From assembly GCA_002049455.2 (NCBI GenBank), contig KV918982.1, forward strand, positions 62,001 through 126,000: a stretch of 64,000 bases of DNA, in the 5' to 3' direction. Position numbers and translations under genes: made by a program. Each line of letters starts with the position of its first letter. Position 1 is the stretch's first letter. Shown here piece after piece: positions 1-10,793 of the stretch. The stretch comes from Porphyra umbilicalis. Its lineage: Eukaryota; Rhodophyta; Bangiophyceae; Bangiales; Bangiaceae. The notes beneath the pieces were generated by a model that saw only the letters and a list, made by a program, of their open reading frames with translations, made no database searches and had not been told where the DNA came from.

Positions 1-1
1 G

Positions 2-865
2 CGTCACGTCGACGAGGCCTCGGTGGCTACTCTAGTCGAGACCCTGAACGTCGCGGTCCAACGGGACGACGAGGACGAGTTGTCCTTCGCCGAGCGCCTC
101 CGCCGCCTCAACACCGAGTGCGGGTTCATGTACGGGGAGGGCGCCCTCAAGGGGCGCTTTGTGGAAGGTGTCCACCGCGCGGCGCGCGCCACTGTGCGCG
201 AGCGCAACACCCCCGGCATGACTATGGCGGAGCTGGCTCGCGTCGCCCAGACTAAGGGCGACGAACACCGCTGGCTACGACTTGAGCAGCACAAGGAGCG
301 GACCAAGGAGCGAGAAGCGCTCGCGGAGGAGGCCCGTCTCCGGCGGCAAGCTCGTGCGGCCGCCCTTCCCCGGATCACTGGGGGGACGCGGGGTTATCAA
401 CCACGGGACGCCCCTGTCCGGACCGTCGGTTCCGTGGGTGCCCCCACTCCGGGCCCCCGGTACGATGGACCCCGACCCAAGACTCCGGGCGGCTCGACTC
501 CCGGGGGCAACGACAACTCGCGCTACCGCTCCCGACCGAGGGATGGGCCTTCCCGACCCAAATCCCGGTCGGAAGAGTACCCTTGCTGGCAGTGCGGCAA
601 GGTGGGCCATTGGGCCGAGGTGTGCCCCGACTTGGACGCACGCCTACGCGACCGATTGGCCATAGCCAGTCGGTGGTCCCCTCTCGGGACGTCCTCGGGC
701 TCCCGCGATACCCCGCGAGCGGGCCGGCGAGTAGCCGTTGCCACTCCCCACGAGGACTCCAGCTCAAGCGGCGAGGAGTCAACGCCGCTTGAGAAGGGGG
801 AACCGCGGATCGAGCCCGAGTGCGGACCCACCACCTCCTCTGAGTCCGAGGAGGGAAACGAGTAA
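2..865 (+). CDS. Gag polyprotein of gypsy-1 (5'-truncated by window edge)
   Basis: The frame is open from the window edge to the TAA at 863-865, so the true start is upstream. The first part is helical and charged, as in the C-terminal part of a capsid domain. A middle part rich in Pro, Gly, Arg and Ser leads to a zinc knuckle of the C-x2-C-x4-H-x4-C type (CWQCGKVGHWAEVC, encoded at about 584-625), which in this family binds the element RNA. The tail is acidic and Ser-rich. The reading frame overlaps pol by 22 bases in the -1 direction. Gag is the structural protein of the cytoplasmic particle; its assignment rests on the knuckle and on the pol that follows. Confidence 0.85.
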   Translation, partial: RHVDEASVATLVETLNVAVQRDDEDELSFAERLRRLNTECGFMYGEGALKGRFVEGVHRAARATVRERNTPGMTMAELARVAQTKGDEHRWLRLEQHKERTKEREALAEEARLRRQARAAALPRITGGTRGYQPRDAPVRTVGSVGAPTPGPRYDGPRPKTPGGSTPGGNDNSRYRSRPRDGPSRPKSRSEEYPCWQCGKVGHWAEVCPDLDARLRDRLAIASRWSPLGTSSGSRDTPRAGRRVAVATPHEDSSSSGEESTPLEKGEPRIEPECGPTTSSESEEGNE

Positions 866-3800
866 CCACCGGTGTTGGGCCCTCCCCGCGGCAACCGGTG
901 GACCCAACCCGGGACGTGGGTAAGATGCCAGTACGCATCCTATCCCGACCCAAGGGGATTCGCCCCCGGGACGCACCCCTCCCGAAGGGGGTAAGCGGCC
1001 GGAATGTGGTGGCCATCCTGACGGGGTCCAACTACCAGGTGGCCAGTCGCGTCTGGCTGGACGCGGGGCGTGAGCTAGCCCTCCGCGTCATCGTCGACAC
1101 GGGGTCGTGTGTCTCCCTAGTACGGGAAGCGCTACTCCCCCCGGAGATGGAGGTGGCGCCCTTAGACGCGGCGACCGCCCAGTTGTTTGACGTGAATGGG
1201 GGACTCCTCCCCATCACGGGCACCGTGACTCTTACGGTGCGAGTCGGCACTTACTCCACCCCAGTCACGTGTGGGGTAGTGCCGGGCATGTCGGTCCCCC
1301 TACTCCTAGGGACCGACTACACGGACGTCCATGTCCCCAACATTTGTGGGCCCAAGGGGTACATCCGGTTACTAAACGGATGTAGGGTCCCCATCCTCCG
1401 TCGGGGTAAGACGGTGTCGTATGCCCGGGCGGACCAACCCCAGTCGGGGACCGCTAGTGAGGCGGACACCAAGGTGCACCTAGCACGCGAGGTGGTTATA
1501 CCCCCGAGGTCCCGAGGATACGTCCCAGTACAGACGTCGTTCCAAGGGAATGGGGTCATCACCCAGCGCCATCGGGTGTATGAGCGCCACCGCGTGCATG
1601 TTGCAACTGGCACCATGGACTGCACCGCCAACCAGACGTGGTGGGTGGAGGTAACCCATACGGGGAACACGAGTAAGCGACTCCCTAAGGGCATGGTCAT
1701 GGGGCATATGTCGGCCTACTCCGGTACGGTAGCCGCCATATCCCGAGAGGACTGGGCTGCACTCAGCCCCAGTCCGACCACCGCGCCCGACGCAACGGAC
1801 CCCGTGGAGGAGCCCCACGTTCATACTTCGAACGTGCCCGAGGGGCTGCGGCCTCAAGTGCTCGCCCTACTGGAGAAGCACCGAGCCCTCTGGAGTGGGC
1901 ACTTGGGCTCCATCAAGGCCACGGAGCACCGGATCGAGTTGAAGCCGGGCTCCAGGCCCGTCCGGCTCAACCCCTACCGGATGGGTCCCCGAACTAGGGA
2001 ACTCATCAAGGCCCAAGTCGACCGAATGCTCAAGCTCGAAGTTATAGAGCCCAGCCAGAGTGAATGGGCTAGCCCGGTGGTACTCATCCCGAAGCCCAAC
2101 GGGAGTCCCCGGTTCTGCATCGACTATCGGCAGTTGAACGAGCGCACAGTACGCGACTCGTATCCACTACCCCGGATGGACGACTGCCTCGACTCCTTAG
2201 GGGATGCACAGTTCTTCTCCACGTTGGACTGCAACGCGGGGTACTGGCAGATCCCCCTAGCCGAGGAGGATAAGCCGAAGACGGCATTCACTTGCCACTG
2301 TGGGACGTACCAGTGTACGCGTCTTCCGTTTGGCCTGTGCAATGCCCCTGCCACTTTCCAGCGGGCTATTGACATGATCCTATCCGGAGTCAAGTGGCAG
2401 AATGTGCTCGTCTACTTAGACGACCTCATCATTTTCTCCGCCGATGCCGAGTCGCACCTGTCCCACTTGGACACGGTGCTCACCTTACTCGGGAAGCACG
2501 GGGTCACACTCAAGGCACAGAAGTGCCACCTCTTTACTAATGAGGTGGAGTACCTTGGCCATGTAGTACGGCCAGGACGCTTGAGTGTGAACGAGAAGAA
2601 CCTCAAGGCCATCAAGAAGGCCAGCTTCCCCCAGACCCAAACTCAACTTAGGAGTTTCCTGGGGATGTGCAATGTCTACCGTCGGTTCACGGTAGACTTT
2701 GCTAAGACCGCGAAGCCGCTGAACAACTTGAACAGCGTAAAGCTTCCGAAGCGGTTGAGTCCCCCTACTCCGGAGGAACAGAACGCGTTCGACAAACTAC
2801 GCGAACAGCTATGCCACCCGCCCATCCTTGCGATACCGCGCAAGGAGGGGAAGTACATCATCGATGTGGACGCTAGCTACGACCAGCTAGGGTGCTGCCT
2901 ACTACAACAGCAACCCGATGGCAAGTACCTGCCCGTAGGCTACTTCAGTAAGGGCCTACTACCGGCGGAGAAGAACTACACCGTCACCGAGATTGAGGGA
3001 CTAGGTGTGGTGTGGGCGGTCGGTTTACTACGACCGTACATCGAAGGCACCAAGTTCCTCATCCGGTGTGACCACAAGGCACTGAAGTGGATACTAACCA
3101 CGACGGCCTGCACCAACAATCGACTCAATCGTTGGCGAATCCTCCTCTCGGAGTTCGACTATGATGTGGAGTACAAGCCCGGCCCCCAACATGCGGTGGC
3201 CGACGCTCTGTCCCGCATCCCGACTGAGGGGCTGGACACGGGACCCATCTCCCAGGAGATCCCCACAGTCGGGGTGACCACTCGATCGGGGGCGGTACTC
3301 GACCCCCGACTCCCCGAGAACAGGGAGACTGCCCGCATACCCCTGGGCGAACTAGTCCAGAAGCAGGCGACAGACGAGTTCTGTCAGGGGGTCAAGAAGT
3401 TACTTGACACCCCCACCCCCACGCGCTTCTACGAGAACGCAGACGGGTTGTTGTGCCGTCGCGGACACCGCGAGGGGACCCAGCAGGTACTGGTCCCCCA
3501 GTCCCTAGTCAAGGACGTATTACGGGCGGAGCACTCCTCCCCCTTGGCTGCTCATCCAGGTGGGACGCGCATGTACCGGACCCTGCGGAACCATTACTAC
3601 TGGCCCTCGCTGGCGATGGATGTGTTCGGGTGGGTGGCAGCTTGCCCCACCTGTGCTAAGAACCGGCTCATGGGTACGCAGAGTAAAGCGTTCATGAGGT
3701 TGTTCCCCGCGACGGAACCCTTCGCAGCGCTGGCCATTGACTTACTTGGCCCCCTGCCCAGGACCCCCGAAGGATATGAGTATATCCTAGTTATTTGTGA

Positions 3801-4817
3801 CCGATTTACTAAGGTCACTCGGGCGGTCCCGCTTCGAGACATCACGGCTCTGGATGTTCTCAGCGCATTCCTCGACACGTGGGTTGCTAGCTATGGGATC
3901 CCCGATTCAGTTCTATCGGATAACGGACCCCAATTTGCTGCCGTACTCTGGCAAGGGGTGCTCAAGACCCTGGGTATTGACACTAACTATGCCACCCCTT
4001 ACCACCCACAAACTAATGGGCAGGTCGAACGGTTTAATAAAACCTTAGTTAAGCAACTACGCCACTACGTAAGTGACCACGTAGTTACGTGGTCCCGATA
4101 CTTAAGCCTGGTAGTAACGGCTTACAATTCGCAAGTGCATAGTAGCACCGGGCAGATCCCCTTTGCGTTCGTAAGCCCACGACGGCTTACTCCCGTGGCG
4201 CTCGAGCGACTTACAGCGGGTACCGACACCGGGGAGATAGTAACCCCCGGGCGAGCCAAGGAGAATTTCCTCCAGCACCTTGACTCCCTTATCCCCTAGT
4301 ACGGGAGACCATGGAGAAGGCACAGGCCCGGTACAAACGAGCATTCGACAAGCGCGTGCAGACTCGCCGCGAAGCCCTCCAAGTTGGAGGCTGGGTATTC
4401 GTGAAGTCCCACGAGAACCAGGGGGGTAAGCTCGTCTTCAAGACACTGGGACCCTACCAGATCTTGAAGACAGACGGGCGTCGGCTTACCATCGAAAGTG
4501 ACGATGGTATCCGGACCATCAATGGGAACCACGCCACCCGGGCCCCGGAACCACCCGAGGGGGACCCGGCGTGGGCGCGGGCACTGGCCGCGTGGCGGGT
4601 CCCGTCCCTCCCCTCATCGGCCAGTAAACCGATTGAGGCTGTCTTCGACCGCTTTGTCGGACAGGGGTACGATGACCAAGAGCGACTCATGCTCAAGGTC
4701 AGGTGGTTCGGGTATGGACCCCGGGAGGACTCCTGGCACTATGTGGAGGACCTCCCGGCTGAGAAGGTCCGCCAGCACTGTGTGCGGCACCGGCTCACAA
4801 TGAGAGGAAGGGTATAA
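844..4817 (+). CDS. Pol polyprotein of gypsy-1: protease, RT, RNase H, integrase, chromodomain (one frameshift)
   Basis: The order is protease-RT-RNase H-integrase, typical of Ty3/gypsy. The protease has DTGS near 1096 and LLLGTDY near 1300. The RT has the YLDD active site at about 2413-2424. RNase H follows (IDVDAS near 2860). The integrase has an HHCC zinc region near 3530-3670 and a D,D,E set in AIDLLGP, LSDNGPQF and GQVERFN. There is no good start codon of its own, so translation probably depends on frameshifting from gag. The frame stops at TAG 4297-4299 and resumes one frame over. A missing C in the run 4293-4296 explains this, and the downstream frame then runs to 4817 with a chromodomain (about 4640-4790). 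The break may be a sequencing error or a real mutation. Confidence 0.92.
853..901 (+). promoter_or_regulatory. Candidate -1 programmed ribosomal frameshift signal between gag and pol
   Basis: The heptamer GGGAAAC at 853-859 is phased as G GGA AAC in the gag frame, the X XXY YYZ form needed for tandem slippage. Six bases later an 8-bp perfect stem begins: CCACCGGT at 866-873 pairs with ACCGGTGG at 894-901. The gag stop codon TAA (863-865) lies in the spacer. The pol frame is -1 relative to gag and is open from 844. The loop bases GTTGGG (874-879) could also pair with CCCAAC (903-908), but the single connecting base (902) makes that pseudoknot sterically doubtful. Slippage has not been shown. 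Confidence 0.75.
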
Positions 4818-4954
4818 AACAACTAACAACCCCCAGTACGGGGTACCCCTCGCACACACCCCCGACAATAGATCCAACCCAACTAGGGACAAGCCCACCG
4901 GGGGCCGGGTCGCGCCTCACTGAGCGCCCCGGCGCCCCACTCAAGCCTGGGTAC

Positions 4955-7299
4955 CTACTCCCTACCCGGCGAGTGCGGGCGGTCGTCGCGGACGTACCCC
5001 CCAAACTGGTCGTAACCCGAATGGTCCGGGTACTCCTGGGCCGACCCCCGGTCCGAGGGGCCCGGCCCCCACGACGAGCGCGGCACCCTACTCGGTGCCG
5101 CCCCCGCCGCGGAGTACCCCCCACCAGTGGAGGGGTAGCCGCCCCCATGGTAGGGCGCGGCTGAGCCCGCAGGCTCCCCGGCGTACGGGACCCGACTGGG
5201 GCCCCCGCCCGCCGAAGTCCCGGCGGGTCCAGCCGCCACCCGCTGGCCATGCCCCTCCAAGCGGGAGGCCATCTGGTACCCGATGGCCTCTGGGGTGGTG
5301 TCCACCAGGAACTGCGCGGCTGCGGCAGACCGGGGGGACGAGGGTCCCGCAGTACGGACCCCGCCGCCCGGGTGACCCACGCCAGGGTGTCCACCAGGGA
5401 GGCAACTATCGCCTCCCCATGGGCCACCCTCAGCGCCCCCGCCGCACTTGGGTAGGTGGTTGCCAAGGCGTGGGCGCACCGCGGGGTAACGTACCCCCAG
5501 CTGAGGCTCTGCCCCGCCCCAAGGGACGGGTAGTACGGCACCCCCGGCGGGGCAAACGTCGGACGCCCCGACCGCCCCGCGGGGGATGCCCCCGCCCGGG
5601 TGGTCCGCCGTACAGCGCCCCCACGAGCAGGGGGGCGCTCGGCAGTACCTCGGGTACGCTTGCGCTGCTGGGGGGCACTGGCCCCCGGCGCACCCCAACC
5701 CGAGTTCGGTGGGGGCGACGTCGCCGTTACCCCCGCCGAGTAGGGGTAGGCCAGGTCACCCAGGCCCTCGCGGAGGCCTATGCGCCCGGCCACCAGGCGT
5801 GTGTCACAGTGGACAAACGCCCGAGGCGCCTCGCCCTCCTCCCCGCCAACTCGGCGGGCCAGGTAGGGCCCGGCCGCCTCCCAGTCCAACGACTGGTGAA
5901 GGTCCAGCAACTCGCTGAGGTAGGCGTGCGCGTCCGGGCCGGCCCCCTCCGCCACGTTGGCGAGGCGGAGCCCCACCAGACGCCCCACTATGGCGGCTGG
6001 CAGGTGCCAGAGGTACCCCTTAGTCCTGGCGGAGGCATACCACACCCCCACTACCTCCAGTACCCACTGGGTAGCGAGGATGGCCGCCGCCGGGGTAGAC
6101 TCCCCCCGGCGGAGCGCAGTGCCAAAGTAGGCCACTATGCGCGGCATCCGGGCCGGGAACCCGAAGGGCACCTCCATGGCCGACCACCAGGACGGCGTCG
6201 GGACGTAGTATGCCCGACGCGTCGAGGTGTGGACCTGGGAGCTCTCCACTTGAGAGGCCCGCACCAGGATGCCCGACGCGTCCCGCACCCGGCGTTCGGT
6301 GCGGGCGTCCTGGTGGTGGAAGTGGGGGTCCGTCTCCCCCAAGTACGGGGGGGAGCAACACGCCCACTCCCACGCCACGACGGGCGGCACGTCGTCGGCC
6401 GTGGCCCCGTCCATCACATTGGACAGGCGCGCGGCCACGCGCTCCACCCACGGCGCGTCCCCCGCCTCCTGTAGGGCGGGGAGGTCCGTGGCCACCCCGG
6501 CAGGCAGTTCGTACTGCACGGGGTGGCGCGCCAGCCAGCGCTGCCACGCCGGACCCTGCTTGGGTAGCGGGATCGCCGAGTAAAGCGCCCGCAAGCGGCA
6601 CTCCCCCATCTGACTGGGGGAAGCCGGGGGCGTCCACTGAACCAACGCCCCCGGCTCCGCAAGCCCCGCCTCCCCCACTGCCGGCAGGCGCTCCCGGCGC
6701 GGCACCGGCGGGGGAGACTCCTGCTCCATGGGATCATCCCCCGCCTCGCCCGGCTCCGCTGCCGCCGCCGGGGGAGTGGCCGGCCGGCTGGGCGGCAGCG
6801 GCACGCGCGCCGCCACCGCGCGGGACCCGACCGCGTCCTCCCCGGCCTGCCGCGTCGGCGCACTTGACGCGCGGGAGGCCGACGCCGACCCCGCCGACGA
6901 CTTGGACCGGCGGGGGGAGGCGGCGGTTGGGTCGCTTGACTCCCCGCCGCCGACGACTCCCGACTCGGGGGCGCGGCGTTGGCCTGGCGCGCCCGGCGGG
7001 CTGCCTTGCCCCGGGACGCCGCCACGGCCGCGCCACTTGACTTGGTGGCGCCGGCCGGCGTGGCAGTTGCCGACGCCGCCGCCCCGCCAACCCGCGGGGT
7101 GGCCGCCGTCGAGGCCTTGGCCTTGGGGGCGCCCATACTCCCCGGCGTCCCGCCCACCCGCGGGGATCCCGCCGCAGGGCTGCCCGACTTGGCCGTGGCC
7201 GACGCCGGCGTCCCACTCGGCACCGGCGTGACGCGCCCCGCACTTGGGGAGGCCATCTCCTCGGACGGCGCCGCTGCAGTCGACCGCGAGGAGGCCATA
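4955..7299 (-). CDS. Antisense ORF of gypsy-1, unknown protein (two homopolymer frame changes)
   Basis: This frame lies opposite to gag-pol, between the end of pol and the polypurine tract. From a start at 7299 it gives a disordered Ala/Ser/Pro-rich N-terminus. A central globular-looking part of about 350 residues is rich in Trp, Tyr, Phe and Leu (about 6650-5700). The C-terminus is Gly/Pro/Tyr-rich and prion-like, ending at 4955. The frame changes at G runs 6912-6917 and 5332-5337; one added base at each would give a single protein of about 780 residues. The sense frames in the same stretch are Arg/Pro/Gly-rich shadows. I recognise no family. Antisense ORFs between pol and LTR are known in some plant gypsy elements (for example Grande), but I see no stated similarity. 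Confidence 0.65.
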
Positions 7300-7892
7300 G
7301 CCGCCGCGCCCGAGTAAGGGGGGCGGCGAGGGGAGGGGGGTGCCCCGCGCGGTGAGGGACGCGGGGGGGAGGCTCTCAACTTGAGTAGCGGTGGGGGGGA
7401 GACGGTGACGGTCGGCAGTGGACGGCGTCCCCGTCTAACCCCCGCCTACCCCCTTTTTATGAGCCCCCGTGTGGGGACAGGGGCCCTTACCCCGGGCCCC
7501 CTCAGCCCCACCCCGCGGGCCACTCCCCCTGGACGACTCCCCACGGGGGGGGGGCCGCGCGACAGCCCCCCAGGTGGGGGGGGGGCGGGCGGATGCCATA
7601 CTGGGCACCCGCCCCCCTGTTGGCCCGCCGGGCACGGTTAGCGGGCCCGCGCCGGACACGCGGCAGCACCCCTGGCTCCCGCGGCCGTGTCCACCATACG
7701 GCAACGGCGCGTACCCCCTTGCCCCGGCGGGGGGGGCGCCCCCACGATCCGGGGCCGCCATCGCTGGCGAGGACCGGGGCAGCACCCGGGCCCCACACTG
7801 GGGAGCCCGGCGGCTAGCTGTCCTGGCCCGCCCGCCCCACTCGGGCGGGCCCGCCCCCCCTGGCTCTGGGCCGCCGGGACGGCGACCCCTTT

Positions 7893-7903
7893 AGAAGGGG
7901 GAA
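7893..7903 (+). other. Polypurine tract of gypsy-1
   Basis: The purine run AGAAGGGGGAA lies one base before a TGTGACGG sequence that looks like the start of an LTR. In LTR retrotransposons this tract primes plus-strand DNA synthesis. Confidence 0.7.
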
Positions 7904-7904
7904 T

Positions 7905-8760
7905 TGTGACGGTCCGTCACATGGCCCCCACACTCCGGGATCCAGATTCCCCGGAAATATGCCCCACTAACGCATATTTCAAATTGTTCCGTTGGCGACC
8001 CACTTGTGCTCATCTCGTGGCTCACCAACCACAACCGCAATCCCAATACTTCCCTGGGATTCATAACCCCCTCGAGCGGGCCCCTACTTAAGGGCCTAAT
8101 TTTGTGTAAACCCCACTTGGATTATCGACTTACGTTACTTTGTGCCCCTGACTCCGGGGCACCGCGAGGGTGTCACGTAGCACCCTTCCCCCGCCTATAC
8201 TCAAGGCGGTATTCGAAGCTTCGGCCGTCCTCCGCTGAGACTGGCCCCATGGGCCCGGAGGGGAGGGTTTTCTGAGGGTCCCTTGAGGGCGTCTGAGGAG
8301 GGTTTTCCGAGGGTCCTTTGAGGGTGTCTGAGGAGGGTTTTCTGAGGGTCCGAGGGGAACGGACGGGATAAGAGGGCGAGGCGTGAGTGTCGCCTCGAGG
8401 CCTTCGACGCGGGCAAGTAAACTTCCGGTCACACAACTCGTGTTTGTCGCTCGGGGCGCCTTCCCCCGGTCGACGCCGTGCGTGTGTGCTCTTCGGGGTT
8501 TCCTTCCGGGGCGGGTATTCCCCGACAGGACTACCCGGCGACACGGTTTGGCTCGCCCTCCCCCCAACTGGGTGGGGTGGGCTGAGCGTGTTGTCACAGC
8601 CACATGGGCAGAGAGAGAAGAAGCACATCACTGGACATGTGTACATTTACGGAGGGAGAACGGCGGACCAAACGATACGCAGTGCACACATCATACCACT
8701 CTCCTTGTCCTACTAGTCCTCACGACACGTAACGTACTTGAGAACTAAAAATACAAGACG
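7905..8760 (+). repeat. Probable 3' LTR of gypsy-1 (right end uncertain)
   Basis: The sequence starts with TG directly after the polypurine tract, and its first 17 bases are a near-perfect palindrome (TGTGACGG T CCGTCACA). It contains no gene and holds a 35-bp tandem repeat. The right end is not marked by a clear CA or a target-site duplication, because the 5' LTR is outside the window. Treat 8760 as an estimate. Confidence 0.5.
8263..8357 (+). repeat. 35-bp tandem repeat, about 2.7 copies
   Basis: The unit begins GAGGGTTTTCTGAGGGTCC and recurs at 8263, 8298 and 8333 with few changes. It lies inside the probable gypsy-1 LTR. Confidence 0.85.
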
Positions 8761-10090
8761 GGCGAGGGGGCTGTCAACGACGCGCAGCTCGGGCGTGACG
8801 GGATCCGTACGCGGTAGAGAAAGCCTTGACGCCGGCGTGACTCCCGGCCCCTCCTTCATGCGCGACGACGGCGGTAGCCGTCAGCGGTAGCTATACCGCG
8901 GCCGATCGCCTTTAAGGCGCAGGGGGTGCGGGGGGGCGGGGGTTCGCGAGGGCTGCCGGAGTGGGGGGCACGGCCAGGTGGTACCATTGAGGGCCAATGG
9001 CCCACTGGACGCCGTTCCCCTGGGAGTTTCCACGTCGGCTGACCCTCCTAAGAGCGACATACGCTGCACCAATCGATGACCGCCCGAAGCAACGGGTAGT
9101 CAGAACGCGACCACTGAGGATCCGATCCCAGCCTATGTCTGTGAGAACAGATGACCATTGACCGCCCAGTAAGGCTCACAGTGTCAACAAATGAGGGTCG
9201 AAATCCCCGCATAAGGCTTGCCGCCCTCCACACAACTGATGGTGAGAAGTGCTGGGTCCACACACAAGGCTTGCAGCTCTCCACATGGCGGATGGTTGAC
9301 AGAACAGCACACTGAAGTATGACACCTCGGCTGACAAGTAACTTCTACACCCGACTTAGGGGCGTTCTTGAGAGGGTCACTTTACGGTCAACTAGTTGGA
9401 TGGGTGGCCGTGGGCGCAGTCTGCAAGCCGGTGACGTCAGTCACTACGAGATGTGACCGGCCGAATGATTGCTGGCGGTGGGTGTGTGTCGGGCATTGAC
9501 GGAGTTGGGGCATGGGCGCCCGTGAGCAACTGCGGCGGGTGTGGGGGGGGGGTGCGTATCAGGCGTCGATGGAGAGTCCGTCGACGTTGGCATCGACGAA
9601 GCGGAGGCGTTGGCGTGGCCGCAGCCTTGTAAGCAGATGCAGTCGTTACGATGAGATCTGACCTGGGGTATCACAGGGGGTTCAGTGAGGGCCACGTAGA
9701 GCGCAGCGCAGCGTTCCAGAAATCCAGCGATGAACCGCCGGAGTTGATTCGTGACCAGTCTCGTCCAGGCCTTGCATCGAGGCATTGAATCGTCTCACGC
9801 ACGAAAATTCCCTCTCGATCCGGTGAGGCTACATTAGCGATCCGGCGAGGCTACATGACGGGGAATCCCGCCGAATCCCACCGCCGCCGGCGGGGACAAC
9901 ACCAGGACTGAGGGCGCCACTTGTAGCCTGCGTTTGCACGGGCTGCTGAGAGGCCAGTGGAGCCCGCGCCACCCCAGCATTGATTTCACTTTCTGGGTAC
10001 AAATTCTAGGCCGCAGTACGCCCCAGTACACCCTTTGCGCACCCCAGTAGTGTGGTACGTAATCGAGACGATTTGCGATCGATAAAACCG
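8761..10090. other. Intergenic, no gene recognised
   Basis: Frames on both strands are short and show no family motifs. There are small diverged direct repeats around 9150-9300 (AAGGCTTGC followed by CTCCACA). This stretch should contain the rest of copia-1 or its 3' LTR if that element were complete, but I find no match. Confidence 0.6.
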
Positions 10091-10091
10091 C

Positions 10092-10530
10092 CAAGTCGAT
10101 CTCATCGACTTGGCCGAAATCGGGTCGACTCGGTGGGAGCAGTAGGCCTACTGCTCCCACCGAGTCGAGCCCATTTCGGCCAAGTAAAATCGACCTCCGC
10201 CGAAATCGCCAAAATCACCATCGACGTGAAGCAGACGTCGAGGTGAGTACAGCGCACCCGGGTGCGTCTCGAACAGAGACGATCCGGCGCATCGGCGGCC
10301 CGTCAAAGTCTGCTCGCTGGGAGCACTAGGCCTACTGCTCCCGGCCAAAATCGGGGCCCACTACTTCCGGCCAAAATTGACCAAATTCGACTTGCAACAA
10401 AATCGATTCGGGCCCGGCGGCAGCAGTAGGCCTACTACTTCCGGCCAACATCGACCAAAATCGACTTCCACCAAAATCGACTCGTGCCCGTCGGGAGCAG
10501 TAGGCCTACTGCTCCCGACCAAACGGCCCA
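10092..10530. repeat. Array of large palindromes with core AGTAGGCCTACT
   Basis: The 12-base palindrome AGTAGGCCTACT occurs at 10141-10152, 10425-10436 and 10499-10510, with a one-base variant at 10325-10336. The first copy is the centre of a long inverted repeat with arms of about 40 bases (roughly 10107-10187). The others have arms of about 10 bases, based on GGGAGC/GCTCCC or similar. Between them lie repeated short motifs such as AAAATCGAC and TTCGGCCAA. A separate small stem, CCAAGTCGA/TCGACTTGG, sits at 10092-10114. Confidence 0.9.
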
Positions 10531-10574
10531 AAATCGACTTAGGCCAAATCAAGTCGGGCGATCGCCGGGAAACC

Positions 10575-10790
10575 GCGGCTGCGCCACTGGTCGCCCCCAG
10601 TGGCGCCACAGCGCCCCAGGACGGTCCCAACCGGCCGTCCCCCTAAGGCAGCAGCGCCTCATCGCCGGCCCCAAACAAGTGGATGGTAGCGCAACCGTCC
10701 ACGACTGGCACCGGCCCGCGGCAAGGTTGACGAAGGTCGCTGCCGCAAATCCGGGGCCGCGCCACTGGACGCCTCCAGTGGCGCCATGGC
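10575..10790. repeat. Pair of GCCACTGG...CCAGTGGC hairpins
   Basis: Two copies of an inverted repeat, GCCACTGG / CCAGTGGC around a short C-rich loop, occur near 10579-10604 and 10761-10786. They border the 3' end of the copia-1 pol frame. No gene is seen here. Confidence 0.7.
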
Positions 10791-10793
10791 GCC

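Larger units (their letters stand above)
1..8760 (+). mobile_element. Ty3/gypsy chromodomain retrotransposon (gypsy-1), 5' part outside the window
   Basis: The parts run in retrotransposon order on the plus strand: gag with a CCHC knuckle, pol with protease, RT, RNase H, integrase and chromodomain, about 3 kb of extra sequence with an antisense ORF, a polypurine tract and an LTR-like sequence. The 5' LTR and the start of gag lie left of the window, so the two LTRs cannot be compared and the right edge (about 8760) is only estimated. The chromodomain after the integrase places it with the chromovirus-like Ty3/gypsy elements. Apart from one single-base frame change at the end of the integrase, the coding regions look intact. 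Confidence 0.85.

Noticed and set aside
874-908. Classical H-type pseudoknot downstream of the gag-pol slip site
   Set aside because: The two stems are complementary, but the linker of one base after an 8-bp stem is too short for the usual geometry; only the hairpin is claimed.
5095-6474. Long plus-strand frame of 459 codons inside the gypsy-1 3' region
   Set aside because: It is Arg/Pro/Gly-rich with no motif and is the complement of the protein-like antisense ORF.
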